From: Synechococcales cyanobacterium PMM_0073
GTDB taxonomy: Bacteria; Cyanobacteriota; Cyanobacteriia; Elainellales; Elainellaceae
Assembly (NCBI GenBank): GCA_949127695.1
Contig: CASBQH010000187.1
Coordinates: 1 to 6,607, forward strand
Length of the DNA: 6,607 nucleotides
Direction: 5' to 3'
In this document: piece by piece, positions 4,786-6,607 of the stretch
How the letters are laid out: each line of letters begins with the position of its first letter
Position numbering within the stretch: the stretch's first letter is position 1
Made by a program: the position numbers and the translations under genes
Notes under the pieces: model-generated
The model's database searches: none
What the model was told of the DNA's origin: nothing
The model's input: only the letters and a program-made list of their open reading frames with translations

Positions 4786-4791
4786 TATACT
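4786..4791 (+). promoter_or_regulatory. Proximal ppsA promoter, -10 box
   Basis: TATACT is a good -10 hexamer 47 bases before the ATG. No TTGACA-like hexamer lies 15-19 bases upstream, so this promoter may depend on an activator or an alternative sigma factor. The start site would be about 4797-4799. Confidence 0.45.
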
Positions 4792-4798
4792 GTTTGAT

Positions 4799-4817
4799 TT
4801 CTCATTTGAGATGAGGA
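4799..4817 (+). promoter_or_regulatory. Stem-loop at the predicted 5' end of ppsA mRNA
   Basis: TTCTCAT (4799-4805) pairs with ATGAGGA (4811-4817), including one G-U pair, around the loop TTGAG. It would form right at the transcript's 5' end, 7 bases before the ribosome binding site. The ATGAG strand could alternatively pair with CTCAT at 4835-4839, which covers the start codon. Confidence 0.35.
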
Positions 4818-4824
4818 TGATATT

Positions 4825-4830
4825 AGGAGA
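4825..4830 (+). promoter_or_regulatory. Ribosome binding site of ppsA
   Basis: AGGAGA lies 7 bases before the ATG at 4838, an ideal distance, and fixes this start over later in-frame ATGs such as the one at codon 30. Confidence 0.8.
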
Positions 4831-4837
4831 AAAACTC

Positions 4838-6607
4838 ATGATTACAACTGGCATTTCTGGAACTGTTTTGAGCAATAGCGCTGACCGCACCACCGCTTTC
4901 GTACTCTGGTTAAATCAAGTTGGCATGGCAGATGTAAATCTGGTGGGCGGCAAAAATGCCTCGCTGGGTGAAATGATCCAGCAGCTTGTGCCTAAAGGCG
5001 TGAATGTGCCGACGGGCTTTGCTGTCACGGCTCACGCCTTTCGCTATTTTATTCAGCAGGCGGGCTTAGAGCAACGGCTGCGACGGCTGCTGAGCGATTT
5101 GGACGTAAACGATATTGACAATTTGCGGCAGCGCGGACAGCAGGCAAGGACGCTAATTTTAGATATGCCGTTTCCGCCAGAGCTAGAAGCCGAAATTGTC
5201 GAAGCCTACATGCAGCTCAGCCAATATTATGGCATTAGTCTTGACCCCGATGACTCGCTAGAAGTTGAGCCGCGCCGCAGCAATTATCGCGGTGTCGATG
5301 TGGCCGTGCGCTCCAGCGCCACTGCCGAAGACTTGCCTGATGCCAGCTTTGCCGGACAGCAAGAATCTTACCTGAACGTGCAGGGCATTCAAGGCGTTTT
5401 GACCTCCTGCCATATGTGCTTTGCCTCGTTGTTCACCGACCGGGCAATCTCCTACCGGACGCTAAAAAACTTTGACCATTTTGATGTGGCGCTGTCGGTG
5501 GGCGTGCAAAAAATGGTGCGCTCTGATTTAGCGACTTCAGGCGTGATGTTTTCGATTGACACCGAGAGCGGATTTAAGAACGCTGCGCTGATTACAGCCG
5601 CCTACGGTTTGGGTGAAACTGTTGTGCAGGGAACGGTCAATCCAGATGAATATGTGGTGTTTAAGCCAACGCTGAAGCAAGGATTTCGCCCAATTTTGGA
5701 CAAGCGGCTGGGCAGCAAGAAGATCAAAATGATCTATGACATTGGCGGCAGCAAAGCCACGGTAAATATTCCGGTTTCTAAATTTGATCAGGCGCAGTAT
5801 GCCTTAGCAGAAACCGAAATCTTGCAGCTGGCCGAATGGGTCTGCACAATTGAAGATCACTATACGGCGGTGCGCGGCTCCTATACGCCGATGGATATTG
5901 AATGGGCGAAAGATGGCCAGACGGGCGAGCTGTTTATTGTGCAGGCGCGGCCTGAAACGGTACATTCGCAGAAGGCCAGCAATATTCTCAAAACCTATCA
6001 GCTCAAGCCTGACGGCAAGCCTGAGTCGCTGCTAACCGGACGGGCAGTGGGCGAAATGATTGGTCAGGGCAAGGTGCGGGTGATTATGGACGTGCGAAAG
6101 CTGGAGGAGTTTCAGGCGGGCGAAGTGCTGGTGACAGGCCGGACTGATCCAGACTGGGAGCCGATTATGAAAAAAGCCAGCGCTGTGATTACCAATCAGG
6201 GCGGGCGCACCTGCCATGCGGCGATTATTGCCCGCGAGCTGGGAATTCCGGCGATTGTCGGCTGCGATAACGCCACCGAAACGCTGCATGACGAGCAGGA
6301 GGTGACGGTCTGCTGTGCGGAAGGTGAAGCGGGGCAGGTTTATAGCGGGCTAGTGCCGTTTGAAATTGAAGAAGTGCAGCTGAACGAACTGCCCAAAACG
6401 CGGACAAAAGTGCTGATGAACGTGGGCAATCCGCAGGAGGCGTTTCGGCTCTCAATGCTGCCCAGCGACGGCGTGGGGCTGGCGCGGACTGAGTTTATTA
6501 TCGCCAATCACATTAAGGTGCATCCGCTGGCGCTGCTCAACTTTGACCAGCTCAAAGACAAGGCGGCGAAATGGGAAATCAGCCAGCTGACGGCGCTCTA
6601 TGACGAC
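4838..6607 (+). CDS. ppsA: Phosphoenolpyruvate synthase, 3' end outside the window
   Basis: The enzyme (pyruvate, water dikinase) makes PEP from pyruvate and ATP, giving AMP and phosphate, and feeds gluconeogenesis in the cytoplasm. The first 590 codons are visible, of roughly 800 expected. Order: a 20-residue leader; the ATP-binding PPDK-type domain (about 22-375) with VLWLNQVGM (22-30), GGKNASLGEM (37-46), VRSSATAEDLPDASFAGQQE (157-176), RSDLATSGVMFSIDTESGF (228-246) and IVQARPET (367-374); the mobile phosphohistidine domain with GGRTCHAAIIARELGIPAIV (455-474), whose His460 is the catalytic residue; and the start of the PEP/pyruvate-binding barrel (GVGLARTEF, 545-553). Thr458 corresponds to the Thr that the PEP synthase regulatory protein (DUF299 family) phosphorylates in E. 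coli. The ATG at 4838 has a strong ribosome binding site. It is divergent from the conserved hypothetical and appears intact as far as seen. Confidence 0.98.
   Translation, partial: MITTGISGTVLSNSADRTTAFVLWLNQVGMADVNLVGGKNASLGEMIQQLVPKGVNVPTGFAVTAHAFRYFIQQAGLEQRLRRLLSDLDVNDIDNLRQRGQQARTLILDMPFPPELEAEIVEAYMQLSQYYGISLDPDDSLEVEPRRSNYRGVDVAVRSSATAEDLPDASFAGQQESYLNVQGIQGVLTSCHMCFASLFTDRAISYRTLKNFDHFDVALSVGVQKMVRSDLATSGVMFSIDTESGFKNAALITAAYGLGETVVQGTVNPDEYVVFKPTLKQGFRPILDKRLGSKKIKMIYDIGGSKATVNIPVSKFDQAQYALAETEILQLAEWVCTIEDHYTAVRGSYTPMDIEWAKDGQTGELFIVQARPETVHSQKASNILKTYQLKPDGKPESLLTGRAVGEMIGQGKVRVIMDVRKLEEFQAGEVLVTGRTDPDWEPIMKKASAVITNQGGRTCHAAIIARELGIPAIVGCDNATETLHDEQEVTVCCAEGEAGQVYSGLVPFEIEEVQLNELPKTRTKVLMNVGNPQEAFRLSMLPSDGVGLARTEFIIANHIKVHPLALLNFDQLKDKAAKWEISQLTALYDD

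Larger units (their letters stand above)
4449..4837. other. Divergent intergenic region between the hypothetical gene and ppsA
   Basis: This 389-bp stretch has no supportable gene. Its middle (about 4575-4665) is visibly richer in A and T than the flanks. It contains two tandem GCACCGCC units (4559-4574), an inverted repeat ACTTAAA/TTTAAGT (4595-4601 and 4614-4620), a hairpin (4664-4681), two direct copies of CCTTGTGCTT (4685-4694 and 4697-4706), an inverted repeat GTAAAC/GTTTAC (4755-4779), and the ppsA leader. A minus-strand frame at 4681-4893 runs into ppsA and has no support. A small RNA is possible between 4650 and 4690 but not shown. Confidence 0.7.

Noticed and set aside
4754..4791. 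NtcA-type site (GTA-N8-TAC) before ppsA
   Set aside because: The GTAAAC and GTTTAC arms are spaced by 13 bases, so the required GTA-N8-TAC spacing is not met.
4681..4893. Minus-strand frame of 70 codons
   Set aside because: It runs antisense across the ppsA start and ribosome binding site, and its sequence looks random.
5850..6455. Other-frame ORFs inside ppsA (61, 85 and 76 codons)
   Set aside because: They are shadows of the ppsA reading frame, which carries the catalytic motif.

Overview
The window looks like a cyanobacterial chromosome segment carrying mostly housekeeping genes. Supporting signs are a PlsC-family acyltransferase, a GAF-GAF histidine kinase whose ATP-binding end (FEKFYRIP..DPW..GGTGLGLAL) is typical of cyanobacteria, an MBL-fold protein of a cyanobacterial type, and a conserved hypothetical that resembles a cyanobacteria-restricted family. 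The family resemblances come from memory of these families, not from a search. No transposase, phage gene, CRISPR array, rRNA or tRNA is visible.

Layout, left to right. Positions 1-39 (minus) hold the first 13 codons of a gene that runs off the left edge; it has a good ribosome binding site and opens with a perfect 15-bp tandem repeat. A 225-bp divergent intergenic region follows, with palindromes and a promoter for an MBL-fold protein (265-1041, plus) whose HxHxDH metal motif has largely decayed. A 220-bp gap holds a 14-bp palindrome and four TG(C/T)AAAAGC repeats spaced by about one helical turn. Next come a 648-residue GAF-GAF sensor histidine kinase (1262-3208, plus) and a convergent acyltransferase gene (3182-3880, minus), which overlap by 27 bp at their 3' ends. 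After a gap with a long inverted repeat lies a GTG-started conserved hypothetical (4017-4448, minus), whose last codons were apparently rewritten by an 11-bp tandem duplication. A 389-bp divergent, partly AT-rich intergenic region then leads to phosphoenolpyruvate synthase (ppsA, 4838 to the right edge, plus), which is cut off with 590 codons visible.

The genes do not form an obvious operon; every junction is divergent or convergent except MBL to kinase, which are codirectional but 220 bp apart. Broad roles are sensing (kinase, no response regulator in view), phospholipid synthesis (acyltransferase) and gluconeogenic carbon entry (ppsA). I do not see a clearly new multi-gene system. The material most worth a second look is small-scale: the helically phased repeat array before the kinase, operator-like inverted repeats before the acyltransferase and ppsA genes, the degenerate active-site motifs, and several short perfect tandem duplications.
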